DNA from: Xanthobacteraceae bacterium
GTDB lineage: Bacteria > Pseudomonadota > Alphaproteobacteria > Rhizobiales > Xanthobacteraceae
Direction of reading: 5' to 3'
Length of the DNA: 64,000 bases
Assembly (NCBI GenBank): GCA_029266425.1
Contig: JAQSWY010000003.1
Span: 1-64,000, forward strand
Shown here: positions 35,080-44,083 of the stretch, one piece after another
Numbering within the stretch: the first letter of the stretch is position 1
Layout: each line of letters starts with the position of its first letter
The notes under the pieces: generated by a model
The model's database searches: none
What the model saw: only the letters and a program-made list of their open reading frames with translations
Told to the model about the DNA's origin: nothing
Position numbers and translations under genes: made by a program

Positions 35080-37044
35080 TCATGCCGCCGCCTTTTCCCT
35101 CACCACGTCCGGCGCGGTCGCCTCCACGACCAGGGACGCCAGCGCCTCGTCGAGCGTCATCGTCGTCTGGTTCGGCGAGCCGAGGCGCCGGATCGAGACG
35201 GTGCGCTCCGCCGCCTCCTTGCGCCCGACCACGATCAGCGCCGGCACCTTGGCCAGCGAATGCTCGCGGACCTTGTAGTTGATCTTCTCGTTTCGCACGT
35301 CGAGCTCGGCCCGCAGGCCGGCCTTCTTCGCCAGCGCGACGATCTCCTGCGCGTACTCGTCGCCCTCGGAGGTGATGGTCGCCACCACCGCCTGAGTCGG
35401 CGCCAGCCAGAGCGGGAAATGCCCGGCGAAATGCTCGACCAGGATGCCGGTGAAGCGCTCCATCGAGCCGCAAATGGCGCGATGGATCATCACCGGGGTC
35501 TTCTTACTGCCGTCGGCATCGACATAGAAGGCGCCGAAGCGCTCCGGCAGGTTGAAGTCGACCTGCGTCGTGCCGCACTGCCATTCGCGGCCGATGGCGT
35601 CGCGCAGCGTGTATTCGAACTTCGGCCCGTAGAAGGCGCCCTCGCCCGGCAAGATGGCGGTCTTGATGCGGTTGGACTGGGACGCGATCTGCTCCAGCAC
35701 CCGGCCCATCACCTCCTCGGCATGGTCCCACACCTCGTCGGTGCCGACGCGCTTGTCGGGGCGGGTCGAGAGCTTCACGATGATCTCGTCGAAGCCGAAA
35801 TCGGCATAGGTGGAGAGGATCAGATCGTTGATCTTCAGGCACTCCGCCGCCATCTGCTCCTCGGTGCAGAAGATGTGGGCATCGTCCTGGGTGAAGCCGC
35901 GCACCCGCATCAGCCCATGCAGCGCGCCGGACGGCTCGTAACGGTGCACTGCGCCGAACTCGGCAAGGCGCATCGGCAGGTCGCGATAGCTCTTCAGCCC
36001 ATGCTTGAAGATCTGCACATGGCCGGGACAGTTCATCGGCTTCAGCGCGAACACGCGCTCATCGTCAGTGCCGTCGCCCGCGGACTGCACCTTGAACATG
36101 TTCTCCTTGTACCAGCCCCAATGGCCGGAGGTCTCCCATAGCGACTTGTCGAGCACCTGCGGGGCATTGACCTCGGCATAGTCGGCCGCGAGGCGTCGGC
36201 GCATATAGGAGACGAGGCCCTGGAACAGGGTCCACCCCTTGGGGTGCCAGAACACGACGCCCGGCCCCTCCTCCTGGAAGTGGAACAGGTCCATCTCCCG
36301 CCCGAGCCGGCGGTGGTCGCGCTTCTCGGCTTCCTCGAGCTGGTGGATATAGGCGTCGAGCTCTTCCTGGGTGCGCCACGCGGTGCCGTAGATGCGGGTC
36401 AGCATCGGGTTGTTGGCATCGCCGCGCCAATAGGCGCCGGCCACCTTCATCAGCTTGAAGGCGCTGCCGATCTTGCCGACGCTCGGCATGTGCGGGCCAC
36501 GGCAGAGGTCGAACCAGGTGCCCTGCTTGTAGATCTTGATCGACTGGTCGGCCGGGATCGCATCCACCAGCTCGACCTTGAACGCCTCGCCCTTCTCGGC
36601 GAAGACGCGCTTCGTCTCGTCGCGGCTCCACACCTCCTTGGTGAAGGGCGCGTCGCGGGCGATGATCTCGCGCATCTTCTTCTCGATGGCGGGGAAGTCC
36701 TCCAGCGAGAACGGCTCGTTGCGGAAGAAGTCGTAATAGAAGCCGTTCTCGATCACCGGGCCGATCGTCACCTGGGTGCCCGGCCACAGCTCCTGCACCG
36801 CCTCGGCCAGCACATGCGCGGCATCGTGCCGGATCAGCTCCAGCGCTTCCGGGCTCTCGCGGGTGACGAGCTCGAATTTTGCGTCCGTGGTGATGGGATC
36901 GGACAAATCCGCCAGCGCGCCGTCGAGCTTCATGGCGAGCGATTTCTTGGCGAGCGATTTGGCGATGGATGAGGCGACCTCGGCTCCCGTGGTGCCGGGA
37001 ACGAATTCACGCACGGCGCCATCGGGGAAGGTGAGATGGATCAT
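35080..37044 (-). CDS. thrS: Threonyl-tRNA synthetase
   Basis: 654 residues from ATG 37044, with AGGAG 8 nt upstream. It charges tRNA-Thr. Order of domains: TGS about 1-60 ([20 protein letters not shown]), N2 editing domain about 65-230 ([17 protein letters not shown]), class II catalytic core about 245-540 with motif 2/3 regions and the zinc site (Cys in [13 protein letters not shown]; His in later motifs), anticodon-binding domain about 545-650. The length matches the bacterial enzyme. Upstream there is a short gap to yidD on the same strand. Confidence 0.97.
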   Translation of the reverse strand: MIHLTFPDGAVREFVPGTTGAEVASSIAKSLAKKSLAMKLDGALADLSDPITTDAKFELVTRESPEALELIRHDAAHVLAEAVQELWPGTQVTIGPVIENGFYYDFFRNEPFSLEDFPAIEKKMREIIARDAPFTKEVWSRDETKRVFAEKGEAFKVELVDAIPADQSIKIYKQGTWFDLCRGPHMPSVGKIGSAFKLMKVAGAYWRGDANNPMLTRIYGTAWRTQEELDAYIHQLEEAEKRDHRRLGREMDLFHFQEEGPGVVFWHPKGWTLFQGLVSYMRRRLAADYAEVNAPQVLDKSLWETSGHWGWYKENMFKVQSAGDGTDDERVFALKPMNCPGHVQIFKHGLKSYRDLPMRLAEFGAVHRYEPSGALHGLMRVRGFTQDDAHIFCTEEQMAAECLKINDLILSTYADFGFDEIIVKLSTRPDKRVGTDEVWDHAEEVMGRVLEQIASQSNRIKTAILPGEGAFYGPKFEYTLRDAIGREWQCGTTQVDFNLPERFGAFYVDADGSKKTPVMIHRAICGSMERFTGILVEHFAGHFPLWLAPTQAVVATITSEGDEYAQEIVALAKKAGLRAELDVRNEKINYKVREHSLAKVPALIVVGRKEAAERTVSIRRLGSPNQTTMTLDEALASLVVEATAPDVVREKAAA

Positions 37045-37116
37045 AGCTTTTCTCCTGCCCACTCCTGCGAACCACGCAGGTAGGCTTGTTGGTCAGCGAT
37101 CTTCGGTCCGCTGTAT

Positions 37117-37470
37117 TCAGTCGGCTTTGCGCACCCAGCTCGATGGCCGGCGCGCATAGCGCCACGGCATATACCAGGCGGCATTTGGCGGCAATTCGAC
37201 AGGCACCGCCTCGAATCCGGAGCCGCCCCACGGGTGGCAGCGGCAGACGCGGCCCGCCGCCATCCAGCCGCCGGCCCAGGCGCCATGGGTCGCGATCGCC
37301 GTATCCGCATATTCGGAGCAAGTCGGCAAATAGCGGCATTGCCGGCCCATGAAGGAGGAAAGCGTATAGCGGTAGGCGAGGATCGGGACGCGCAGAAGGG
37401 TGCGCGGAGCGGCGGCGATACAGCGCGATATCATCTCGCAATAGCCGCGAATGTTCATGTCATGAACCAA
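37117..37470 (-). CDS. yidD: Membrane protein insertion efficiency factor YidD
   Basis: 117 residues (ATG 37470; later Met codons at 37458 and 37434 are possible). YidD pattern: LRVPILAYRYTLSSFMGRQC, RYLPTCSEYADTAIATHGAW and GRVCRCHPWGGSGFEAVP, with the conserved Cys. An amphipathic N-terminus associates it with the inner membrane, where it helps YidC/Sec insertion. It is not next to yidC here; thrS lies downstream on the same strand. Confidence 0.92.
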   Translation of the reverse strand: MVHDMNIRGYCEMISRCIAAAPRTLLRVPILAYRYTLSSFMGRQCRYLPTCSEYADTAIATHGAWAGGWMAAGRVCRCHPWGGSGFEAVPVELPPNAAWYMPWRYARRPSSWVRKAD

Positions 37471-37545
37471 CCCTGCGCGCTGCAGCCCGAGATCGGGAAC
37501 ATCGCACCATCTGCCGCATTATCGAACGAGCGCTCTCAGGACCGG

Positions 37546-38001
37546 ATGCCCATCATAATGCGTCGCTTACTCATACCGGCCGCCTTCTCGGCGTTCCTGG
37601 CCGCCGGCAGCGCCCTCGCCCAGCCCGCCCCCGCGACCGCCCCGCAGCCGCCCGCCAAACCGGCGGAACCCCTGCCGCCCGCCAAGCCGGACGCACCGGA
37701 CGCCGCGCCGGATGAGCCGAGCGTCGATGCCGGCGACAGGGACATGCAGCGCGTGGCGGCGTGCAAGGAGCGCGCGCTTGCCAGGCTGAAACAGCAATCC
37801 CCCGAGATTGACGACATCTTCATCGATGTCGACGGACTCACCATCGCCGACGCCGACGGCAAGCTCGGCGACACCGCGGTGAAGGGGGTATTGATGGGTG
37901 AGGCCTACATACAACGCGACCGTTCCGACCGGGCGAATCGTTTCCTCTGCCTCACGGGTGTGAACGGCGAGGTGCTGTTCACCTTCTTCACCGAGCGATG
38001 A
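37546..38001 (+). CDS. Exported Pro-rich protein of unknown function
   Basis: 151 residues from ATG 37546 (AGGA just upstream); ATG 37558 is an alternative. Signal peptide to about residue 25 (LIPAAFSAFLAAGSALAQ). A Pro/Ala-rich segment of repeated PAKP blocks about 26-58, then a small globular part with two Cys (VAACKERALARLK; NRFLCLTGVNGEVLFTFF). No named domain. It is convergent with the IscU-like gene, the stops being 14 bp apart. Confidence 0.7.
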   Translation: MPIIMRRLLIPAAFSAFLAAGSALAQPAPATAPQPPAKPAEPLPPAKPDAPDAAPDEPSVDAGDRDMQRVAACKERALARLKQQSPEIDDIFIDVDGLTIADADGKLGDTAVKGVLMGEAYIQRDRSDRANRFLCLTGVNGEVLFTFFTER

Positions 38002-38015
38002 GAATGCCGGCTGCC

Positions 38016-38477
38016 TCACTCGGCGGCGGCAACTTGCCTTCCGCCACTTTGCTTCGCCTCGATCTGACTGATCGCATCGACCACCGCGTCGAAGGTGAGC
38101 ATGGTCGAGGCATGGCGCGCCTTGTAGTCGCGCACCGGCTCCAGCACCGCGAGCTCGGCCCAGCGCCCGTCGGGCGGCGCGCCGTTCTCCTTCAACATGC
38201 GACGCATCGTCTCGCGCACCGAGCGCAGCTCGTCCGCGGTCGAGCCGACGACCAGCCCGGCCATGATCGAGGACGACGCCTGCCCGAGCGCGCAGGCGCG
38301 CACTTCGTGGGCGAAATCTGTCACCTTGCCGTCGCGCATCGAGACGTCGACGGTCACTGTGGAGCCGCAAAGCCTGGAATGCGCCGTTGCACTGGCACCG
38401 GGCGCTGCGAGCCGGCCGAGCCGCGGTATGTCCGCCGCCAGCTCGATGATGCGCCTGTTGTAGACTTCGTTCAGCAT
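38016..38477 (-). CDS. IscU/NifU-like iron-sulfur scaffold protein
   Basis: 153 residues. N-terminal MLNEVYNRRIIELAADIPRL and the scaffold fold motifs SRLCGSTVTVDV and RACALGQASSSIMAG supply two Cys at the positions used by IscU. The third ligand position near the C-terminus is not Cys: the segment reads EPVRDYKARHASTMLTFDAV. So it resembles a variant scaffold or a SufE/IscU relative found in alphaproteobacteria next to folE, as here (divergent from folE at 38711). A role in cluster assembly is inferred from family. Confidence 0.82.
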   Translation of the reverse strand: MLNEVYNRRIIELAADIPRLGRLAAPGASATAHSRLCGSTVTVDVSMRDGKVTDFAHEVRACALGQASSSIMAGLVVGSTADELRSVRETMRRMLKENGAPPDGRWAELAVLEPVRDYKARHASTMLTFDAVVDAISQIEAKQSGGRQVAAAE

Positions 38478-38710
38478 GCCGTGATCGTCCCTCCGCGCCC
38501 TGAGTTTCAGCGCGAATATTGCGGGCCTTTGCCAGTCCCCTATATAGGAGAGGCAGTTCGCGGACGAAAGAAGCCGAAAGGCGCCTTCGCGGCGGATAAA
38601 GTCAACGTGCGTGGTCGGGCGGCCGGATGGCGCTGCGGCATGTGCATGGCGATAATAACCGGTGACACCCCGGCGCTCCGGTACAAACGCGCCGTCGAAC
38701 GGAGTTCGTC

Positions 38711-39340
38711 ATGGATGCCGTGCTGAAATCCCTGATGCAGCGTGCCCAGAGCGAGGCGGACGCCAAAAAGCGTCCTTCGCGCGAAGAAGCCGAAGCCGCC
38801 GTGCGTACCCTCATCGCCTGGGCGGGGGACAATCCCGATCGCGAGGGCCTGATCGAGACGCCGAAGCGCGTCGTGCGCGCCTATGAGGAGCTCTATTCCG
38901 GCTATCGCATTCCGGAAGACGCCATCCTCGACCGCACCTTCGGCGAGATCGGCAATTTCGACGACATGGTGCTGGTGCGCGATATCGTCTTCTACTCGCA
39001 CTGCGAGCATCACATGGTTCCGTTCGTCGGCAAGGTGCACATCGGCTATTTCCCGGTGGACCGTGTCGTCGGCCTGTCCAAGATGGCGCGCGTCGTGGAG
39101 CTCTATGCCCGCCGCCTGCAGACGCAGGAGCACTTTACCTCGCAGATCATCACCGCCATCGACGAAACGCTGAAGCCGCGCGGTGTCGCCGTTATGGTCG
39201 AAGCCGAGCACATGTGCATGGCGATGCGCGGCGTGCAGAAGCCCGGCACCTCGACGGTGACGACCCAGTTCACCGGGGTGTTCCGCGACGATCCGCAGGA
39301 ACAGGTGCGCTTCATGAGCATGCTGCGCTTCGGCCGCTGA
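38711..39340 (+). CDS. folE: GTP cyclohydrolase I
   Basis: 209 residues. It converts GTP to dihydroneopterin triphosphate, the first step of folate synthesis. Conserved zinc/active-site motifs are present: [38 protein letters not shown] (Cys and two His), [18 protein letters not shown], and the late [15 protein letters not shown] with the second zinc Cys. The Ala/Lys/Glu-rich first 25 residues are a variable leader. hisI follows 16 nt downstream on the same strand, so the two are likely one operon. Confidence 0.97.
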   Translation: MDAVLKSLMQRAQSEADAKKRPSREEAEAAVRTLIAWAGDNPDREGLIETPKRVVRAYEELYSGYRIPEDAILDRTFGEIGNFDDMVLVRDIVFYSHCEHHMVPFVGKVHIGYFPVDRVVGLSKMARVVELYARRLQTQEHFTSQIITAIDETLKPRGVAVMVEAEHMCMAMRGVQKPGTSTVTTQFTGVFRDDPQEQVRFMSMLRFGR

Positions 39341-39356
39341 CGAGGCGACGCGGCCC

Positions 39357-39839
39357 GTGAGCGACAGCCAGCTTTACGCCACTCTCACAGAGAAGGCCGC
39401 GATCGAGGAAGGCGAGCGCCTCGCCCCGAAATTCGACGCGGCCGGCCTCGTCACGGCGGTGACGGTCGACGCCGACAAGGGCGATGTGCTCATGGTCGCG
39501 CATATGGATGCGCAGGCTTTGGCGCTGACCATCGAGACCGGCGAAGCGCACTATTTCAGCCGCTCGCGCGGACGGCTCTGGAAGAAGGGCGAGGAAAGCG
39601 GCCACATTCAGCGTGTGGTCGAGCTCAGCGTCGATTGCGACCAGGACGCCGTGGTGCTCCGCGTCCGCATGGAGGGGCCTGGCGCCGCCTGCCACACCGG
39701 TCACCGCTCCTGCTTCTTCCGCTCGATCCCGCTCGGTGCGCGCCCTTCGCCCGAACTGAAGCTCACCGTCAATGATGCCGGCAAGGTCTTCGATCCGAAC
39801 ACGGTCTATGGAAAGACCGGCGGCAAGCCGCGATTCTAG
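39357..39839 (+). CDS. hisI: Phosphoribosyl-AMP cyclohydrolase
   Basis: 160 residues, GTG start at 39357. It opens the adenine ring of phosphoribosyl-AMP in histidine biosynthesis. Motifs: DVLMVAHMDAQALALTIETG, AHYFSRSRGRLWKKGEESGH, VDCDQDAVVLRV (metal Asp/Cys) and GAACHTGHRSCFFRS (zinc Cys/His). It is the monofunctional form, without the HisE domain. It is longer at the N-terminus than E. coli-type proteins by about 20 residues. It sits after folE rather than in a his operon. Confidence 0.97.
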   Translation: MSDSQLYATLTEKAAIEEGERLAPKFDAAGLVTAVTVDADKGDVLMVAHMDAQALALTIETGEAHYFSRSRGRLWKKGEESGHIQRVVELSVDCDQDAVVLRVRMEGPGAACHTGHRSCFFRSIPLGARPSPELKLTVNDAGKVFDPNTVYGKTGGKPRF

Positions 39840-39846
39840 TATCATC

Positions 39847-39947
39847 CGTCATCCCGGCCGGGGCGCAGCGGAGAGCCGGGATCGCGTGAAGCCCCGCTCA
39901 TCACCTGCGAGCGATCCCGGATCGGCTTTCGGCCATCCGGGATGACG
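39847..39947. repeat. Intergenic palindromic repeat, family A, copy 5
   Basis: Arms CGTCATCCCGGCCGGGGCGC and GGCCATCCGGGATGACG, with inner AGCCGGGATCGCG / GCGATCCCGGAT. It lies between the convergent hisI and CBS genes and may help end both transcripts. Confidence 0.85.
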
Positions 39948-39959
39948 ACTTTCCGAATG

Positions 39960-40391
39960 TCACGTCGACATGATGTATTCGCGCATCGTCTGGCTCTCGC
40001 GCTCCATCTCCGCGACGCGGTGCTTCACCACGTCACCGATGGAGATGATGCCGACGAGCCGGCCGTGATCGACCACCGGGATATGACGGAAGCGCCCGCC
40101 GGTCATGAGTTCCATCACCTCCGGAACCGTCTCGGTTCCGTTGGCCGTGATGACCTTCGCCGTCATCACGGTGGTGATGGGATCGTCCAGCCGGCCTGGC
40201 CCGTCCTTGCCGATCACGCGCACCACGTCGCGTTCGGAGAGGATGCCGACCACCTGCCCCGCCGCGTCGGTGACCACCACCGCACCGATGCGATGCTCGG
40301 CAAGCATCTGCACGGCCTCACGCAGGCTCGATTCCGGGCGTATGGTCAGAACGTCATGGCCCTTACCGTCGAGAATGGCACGCACGGTCAT
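39960..40391 (-). CDS. Tandem CBS domain protein
   Basis: 143 residues from ATG 40391, preceded by a near-perfect AAAGGAGGA Shine-Dalgarno. Two CBS domains: about 8-60 (ILDGKGHDVLTIRPESSLRE, IGAVVVTDAAGQVVGILSER-D) and about 76-130 (FRHIPVVDHGRLVGIISIGD). Paired CBS domains bind adenosyl ligands such as AMP or SAM and act as stand-alone energy sensors in alphaproteobacteria. No catalytic domain is attached, and the regulated partner is unknown. Confidence 0.92.
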   Translation of the reverse strand: MTVRAILDGKGHDVLTIRPESSLREAVQMLAEHRIGAVVVTDAAGQVVGILSERDVVRVIGKDGPGRLDDPITTVMTAKVITANGTETVPEVMELMTGGRFRHIPVVDHGRLVGIISIGDVVKHRVAEMERESQTMREYIMST

Positions 40392-40542
40392 GTCTTCCTC
40401 CTTTCCCAATGGCTGCGGTCCTGACATCGGCGGCCGCCTGCTCGTTTTTGGGGATCCGCGCCTTCACGGCGCATGTGGAGGAATGATCCGCCGTTGCGTC
40501 ACCTTGCGCAATAGCGCAGCGGCGAGAACGCGAATTTAGCGC

Positions 40543-41310
40543 TCAATAGCCTTCGCCGCGCGGAAACGGATCGGAGCGCCGCGCCACCGGATCGAACAGC
40601 GGGAACAGCAGCAGGCCGGCGAGGAAACCGCCGATGTGCGCCTGCCAGGCGATGGTGCCCGCCTCCGCGCCCACCGGCGCGCCGAGCCCGAAGGCAAGAT
40701 TGATGGCGAACCACACTGCGACGAAACCGATCACCCTGCGGTCGCGCAGCACCACGGAAAGCGGTGCCGCCGGGCGGCGCACCACCGCCTCGAATCCGTC
40801 CGGCCGCAGGCCCTCGAAGCCGTGGGTGGCGAACACGAAGCGGATCGCCGCTGCCATGCAGCCCGAGATCGCCGCCGAGGCGCCGATCATCGGCACCAGT
40901 TCGTTTGGATGGGTGACGAGGTGCAGCGCCGCGCCCGCCGCCGCGGTGATGGCGAAGAAGGCGAGGAAACGCAGCGGGCCGAAGCGGCGCGCCACCGGGC
41001 TGCCGAAGGCGAGCATCCACAGCAGGTTCACGCCGATATGAGTGAGGTCGCCATGCAGCAGTGCATAGGTCACGAACGTCCAGATATCGGCGCCGATGCC
41101 ACCGGGCAGCACGCCCTCGGCGATGATGGACGGGTCGTAGCGCGCCGGGATGAAGGCGAAGAGCGCCAGCGTCTCGATATCAGCATCCTGCCCCATGAGC
41201 GCCCGCGCCCCATGGATCACGAGCATCAACACGGCCAGTGCGGTGATCACCGCAGGCACGTTGAACAAAGGCTGGCGCCTCAGCGCTGCTGGGTGAACCG
41301 GATCGAGCAC
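40543..41310 (-). CDS. Rhomboid-family intramembrane serine protease
   Basis: 255 residues with six membrane segments. Rhomboid features: the HIGVNLLWMLAFGSPVARRF segment, MIGASAAISGCMAAA carrying the catalytic Ser (GxSx), and AWQAHIGGFLAGLLLFPLF with the catalytic His. It cleaves membrane-spanning substrates in the inner membrane; natural substrates are not known. It starts at ATG 41310. A hairpin with a T-run on its own strand lies upstream, at 41391-41411. Confidence 0.9.
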   Translation of the reverse strand: MLDPVHPAALRRQPLFNVPAVITALAVLMLVIHGARALMGQDADIETLALFAFIPARYDPSIIAEGVLPGGIGADIWTFVTYALLHGDLTHIGVNLLWMLAFGSPVARRFGPLRFLAFFAITAAAGAALHLVTHPNELVPMIGASAAISGCMAAAIRFVFATHGFEGLRPDGFEAVVRRPAAPLSVVLRDRRVIGFVAVWFAINLAFGLGAPVGAEAGTIAWQAHIGGFLAGLLLFPLFDPVARRSDPFPRGEGY

Positions 41311-41841
41311 GGCGGTTCACATAGGCGCGCGGCAGCCCCCCGGCAAGCGGCATCGGGTCGCTGGCCGGCTTGCGCCTGCAAAAAGAAAGGGGAGAGCATG
41401 GCTCTCCCCGGTTTGTACGGACCGCGTCCGGCGTCGCCGCCGGCTCCTGTCGCGTGCCGCCTCCCCTTATCCGGGGCGCCGTGATCGAGCACGGCGCCGT
41501 GCAAACAGTGGATGACCGACAAGGTAGGCCATTGGCCTCGCCGCGCCAAGCAAGCGAATCGTCAACCAGCCATTAACCTTAATCGCCACCTGCGGTATCG
41601 GGGGAATGAGCACGCCTGCCAATCTTGTCCGGGAACCGCTGATTGCGGCGAAAATTGGCAGTCGCCGTTACGCCGCGTTAAACTGCCTGTGACTAGCTTT
41701 GCCAGAGCCTTATCCACTCGGGCGAGGTCATCGGGGCGACACTGCGGAGCCCTCGTTTCAACGGGCTGAGGCTTGCTGCGCAAGGGTTGTGATATCCTTG
41801 CGGAACATGCCTCGGGCTTCAGGATAGGTTTTTGCCGCCTC
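41311..41841. other. Intergenic region between rhomboid and PilZ genes
   Basis: 531 bp with no supported protein gene. It contains a strong hairpin with a minus-strand T-run at 41380-41411, a GCGCCGTGATCGAGCACGGCGC-type palindrome near 41476-41497, and a segment from about 41560 to 41700 that is less GC-rich. The promoters of both flanking genes lie here; an untranslated RNA is possible. Confidence 0.5.
41380..41560 (-). ncRNA. Candidate small RNA ending in a strong terminator
   Basis: On the minus strand a perfect stem GGGGAGAGCC-atg-GGCTCTCCCC analogue (41391-41411) is followed by TTTCTTTTT (41390-41380), the form of an intrinsic terminator. No minus-strand coding gene ends just before it. 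The 150 bp upstream hold another hairpin (GCGCCGTG...CACGGCGC). The 5' end is a guess. Confidence 0.3.
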
Positions 41842-42453
41842 ATGATTGAGAGCCCGCGCGCGCTCCTGCTGCCGCTGTCCGACGAGCGCCGTCGCCATCA
41901 GCGCGTGCGGGTCGCACTGCTCGGCCGCTTCATGCTCGAGGATCGGCGGGAATTCCCGTGCCAGACGATCAACATGTCCCCAGGTGGCGTCGCCATCTCC
42001 GCGCCCGTCATTGCCCGCGTCGGTGAGCGGGTGGTCGCCTATCTCGACCATGTCGGGCGCATCGAGGGCGTCGTGGTGCGTCAGTTCGACAGCGGCTTCG
42101 CCGTGTCCATCTGGGCGACCTTGCGCCGGCGCGACAAGCTCGCCGACCAGCTCACCTGGCTTGCCAACCGCCAGCTACTCGGCTTGCCCGAGGATCGCCG
42201 CCACGAGCGGACGACGCCGCGCGACACGCTCTCCACCGTCACCTTCCCGGACGGCACCGAGATCAATTGCCGCGTCATCGACGTCTCGCTCTCGGGCGCC
42301 GCCGTCGCCTCCGACCTGCGCCCGGCGATCGGCACCATCGTGATGCTCGGCAAGACGAAGGGCACCGTGGTCCGCCATATCGAGCAGGGCTTCGCCGTCG
42401 AGTTCGCCCGCGGCGGCGTCGATGAGAGCGACGCCGAGCCGCCGCGCTACTGA
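41842..42453 (+). CDS. Tandem PilZ domain protein (c-di-GMP receptor candidate)
   Basis: 203 residues from ATG 41842. Two PilZ domains, each with the c-di-GMP-binding signature: R17xxxR21 with N44-x-S46-x-x-G49 (INMSPGG) and R123xxxR127 with D147-x-S149-x-x-G152 (IDVSLSG). They are joined by a helical segment (about 95-118, RRRDKLADQLTWLANRQLL). No output domain, so it would act through protein contact after binding c-di-GMP. An in-frame extension to 41773 has no RBS advantage. The next plus-strand gene (42790) is a protease. Confidence 0.9.
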   Translation: MIESPRALLLPLSDERRRHQRVRVALLGRFMLEDRREFPCQTINMSPGGVAISAPVIARVGERVVAYLDHVGRIEGVVVRQFDSGFAVSIWATLRRRDKLADQLTWLANRQLLGLPEDRRHERTTPRDTLSTVTFPDGTEINCRVIDVSLSGAAVASDLRPAIGTIVMLGKTKGTVVRHIEQGFAVEFARGGVDESDAEPPRY

Positions 42454-42789
42454 GCGCCCTTCCCCGCGCACGAGAACCCGTCGAAGCTGCTTCATCGTCC
42501 CGTGGCGCTCACGCCAGGGATCCTATCCTCGCTGCCGAGGCGCTCGCGATGCCCCGGAATACCGCGCCGGCTGGTCCGGCGCCTTCCAGGAAGCGCGACC
42601 GAAGGTCGCGTTTGCGGGATCGTGCCAGCCGCCCGAGGCGTAAATCCTTCCTCTCTACAAGTGGTTAACGGCAAGCAAAACAGACGTTAACAATTTCTGT
42701 GGAATGTATGTCCGAATCATCGCTTCAGCTTAGATCGGAATAAAAAGCTTTGTGTCAGTATCCATCCATCGACAGGGGATGGGTACGCG
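42454..42789. other. Intergenic region before the BTLCP protease
   Basis: 336 bp without a supported gene. It ends with an AT-richer block (42650-42780) containing GTTAACGG and CGTTAACA in inverted arrangement, probably the promoter region of the gene at 42790. Confidence 0.4.
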
Positions 42790-43437
42790 ATGATAAAGAG
42801 GCTCGAACGAGCCCTGGTCGCGGCGATGCTGGCAACGGTCTTGGCTTCGAGCCTGGCCGGCACCGCGCGGGCGCAGGCGAATGATCGGTTGGCGATGCTG
42901 ACCGAAGGCACCGGCAACATAACGGCGGGGCGGGCGGCATCGGCACCGGTCGGGTATGTGCAGTTCTGTGCCAAGAACCCGGCGGATTGCGGCCGCGGCA
43001 ACGGCCGTGGCGGCCGCATACAACTCGACGCCGCCGAATATGCGCAGCTGCGCCAGGTCAATGACCAGATCAACGAACGCATCCAGCCGCTGACCGATCT
43101 GGAGCATTATGGCGAGGTCGAGCGCTGGACCTATCCGGATGACGGCTACGGCGACTGCGAGGACTATGTGCTGCTGAAGCGCCGCACATTGATCTCGCTG
43201 GGCTGGCCCGCCGAGACGCTGCTCGTCGCCGTGGTGCGCGACAAGAAGGGCGACGGCCATGCCGTGCTCATGGTCGCCACCGACCATGGCGACCTCGTCC
43301 TGGACAACCAGGAAGCCGAGATCCTACCCTGGTATGAGACCGGCTATCGCTATGTGAAGCGCCAGAAGCAGGGCGACCCGGATGCCTGGGTCTCGCTCGG
43401 CGATATCGGCGCCCCGGCGACCGTCGGGCGGAACTGA
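42790..43437 (+). CDS. Transglutaminase-like cysteine peptidase (BTLCP family)
   Basis: 215 residues. Signal peptide 1-28 ending ARA-Q. The catalytic triad of the transglutaminase fold is visible: Cys123 in DGYGDCEDYVLLKRR, His157 in DGHAVLMVAT, and Asp in VLDNQEAEI. This periplasmic family is related to LapG, the protease that releases biofilm adhesins under c-di-GMP control. No lapD/lapA neighbours are present, though the preceding gene is a tandem PilZ protein. Function here is family-based. A strong terminator follows. Confidence 0.9.
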   Translation: MIKRLERALVAAMLATVLASSLAGTARAQANDRLAMLTEGTGNITAGRAASAPVGYVQFCAKNPADCGRGNGRGGRIQLDAAEYAQLRQVNDQINERIQPLTDLEHYGEVERWTYPDDGYGDCEDYVLLKRRTLISLGWPAETLLVAVVRDKKGDGHAVLMVATDHGDLVLDNQEAEILPWYETGYRYVKRQKQGDPDAWVSLGDIGAPATVGRN

Positions 43438-43488
43438 ACAGGGTTACCGTCCGGTCAACCTATCCCCATCCCCAGACCGGACGCCTCA

Positions 43489-43520
43489 AGCCGGCTCCTC
43501 CCAGGAGCCGGCTTTTTCTT
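43489..43520 (+). terminator. Rho-independent terminator of the BTLCP gene
   Basis: AGCCGGCTCCT (43489-43499) pairs with AGGAGCCGGCT (43503-43513), loop CCC, then TTTTCTT. It lies about 50 nt after the stop on the plus strand. Confidence 0.9.
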
Positions 43521-43545
43521 AGGTGAGCCAGGGTTACGGCAAGGA

Positions 43546-44076
43546 TCAGCCGACGGGGACGAGCCCGGCGGCGAAGCGCCGCCAGTTGCGCACATAATGC
43601 GCCGCGGTGCCGTGGATGCGCGCCACCATGGCCTCGTCGAGGGTGCGGATCACCTTGCCCGGCGCGCCCACGATCAGCGAATTGTCGGGGAATTCCTTGC
43701 CCTCGGTGATGAGGGCGCCGGCGCCGACCAGGCTGTTCGCGCCGATCTTCGCGCCGTTCAGCACGGTGGCGCCCATGCCGATCAGGCTGTTCGGTCCGAT
43801 CGTGCAGCCATGCAGCATCGCCTTGTGGCCGATGGTGCAGTCGGCGCCGATTGTCATCGGGTATCCAGGATCGGTGTGCAGCACGCACAATTCCTGGATA
43901 TTGACGCGGGCGCCGAGGTCGATCAGCTCGTTGTCGCCGCGAATGACGGTGCCGAACCAGACGCTCGTCTCGTCGCCGAGCCGCACATTGCCGATTACCG
44001 TGGCGGTCGGCGCGATCCAATGGCGTCCGGCCTCGGGGAATTCGGGCGCCTTGCCGTCGAGCTGGTAGATCGGCAT
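43546..44076 (-). CDS. Gamma carbonic anhydrase family protein
   Basis: 176 residues from ATG 44076. Left-handed beta-helix of hexapeptide repeats: APTATVIGNVRLGDETSVWF, TVIRGDNELIDLGARVNIQE, DCTIGHKAMLHGCTIGPNSL, and a C-terminal helix. The zinc His positions (HTDPGY, GHKAML, LHGCTI) are kept. Members are carbonic anhydrases or acyltransferase-like relatives (PaaY, YrdA); activity cannot be decided from sequence. The DUF3126 gene lies directly upstream, with 7 nt between, suggesting one operon. Confidence 0.9.
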   Translation of the reverse strand: MPIYQLDGKAPEFPEAGRHWIAPTATVIGNVRLGDETSVWFGTVIRGDNELIDLGARVNIQELCVLHTDPGYPMTIGADCTIGHKAMLHGCTIGPNSLIGMGATVLNGAKIGANSLVGAGALITEGKEFPDNSLIVGAPGKVIRTLDEAMVARIHGTAAHYVRNWRRFAAGLVPVG

Positions 44077-44083
44077 GCCGGCC

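Noticed and set aside
41280-41549. An 89-codon minus-strand open frame in the rhomboid-PilZ gap.
   Set aside because: It runs through a strong hairpin terminator and has no RBS or family features.
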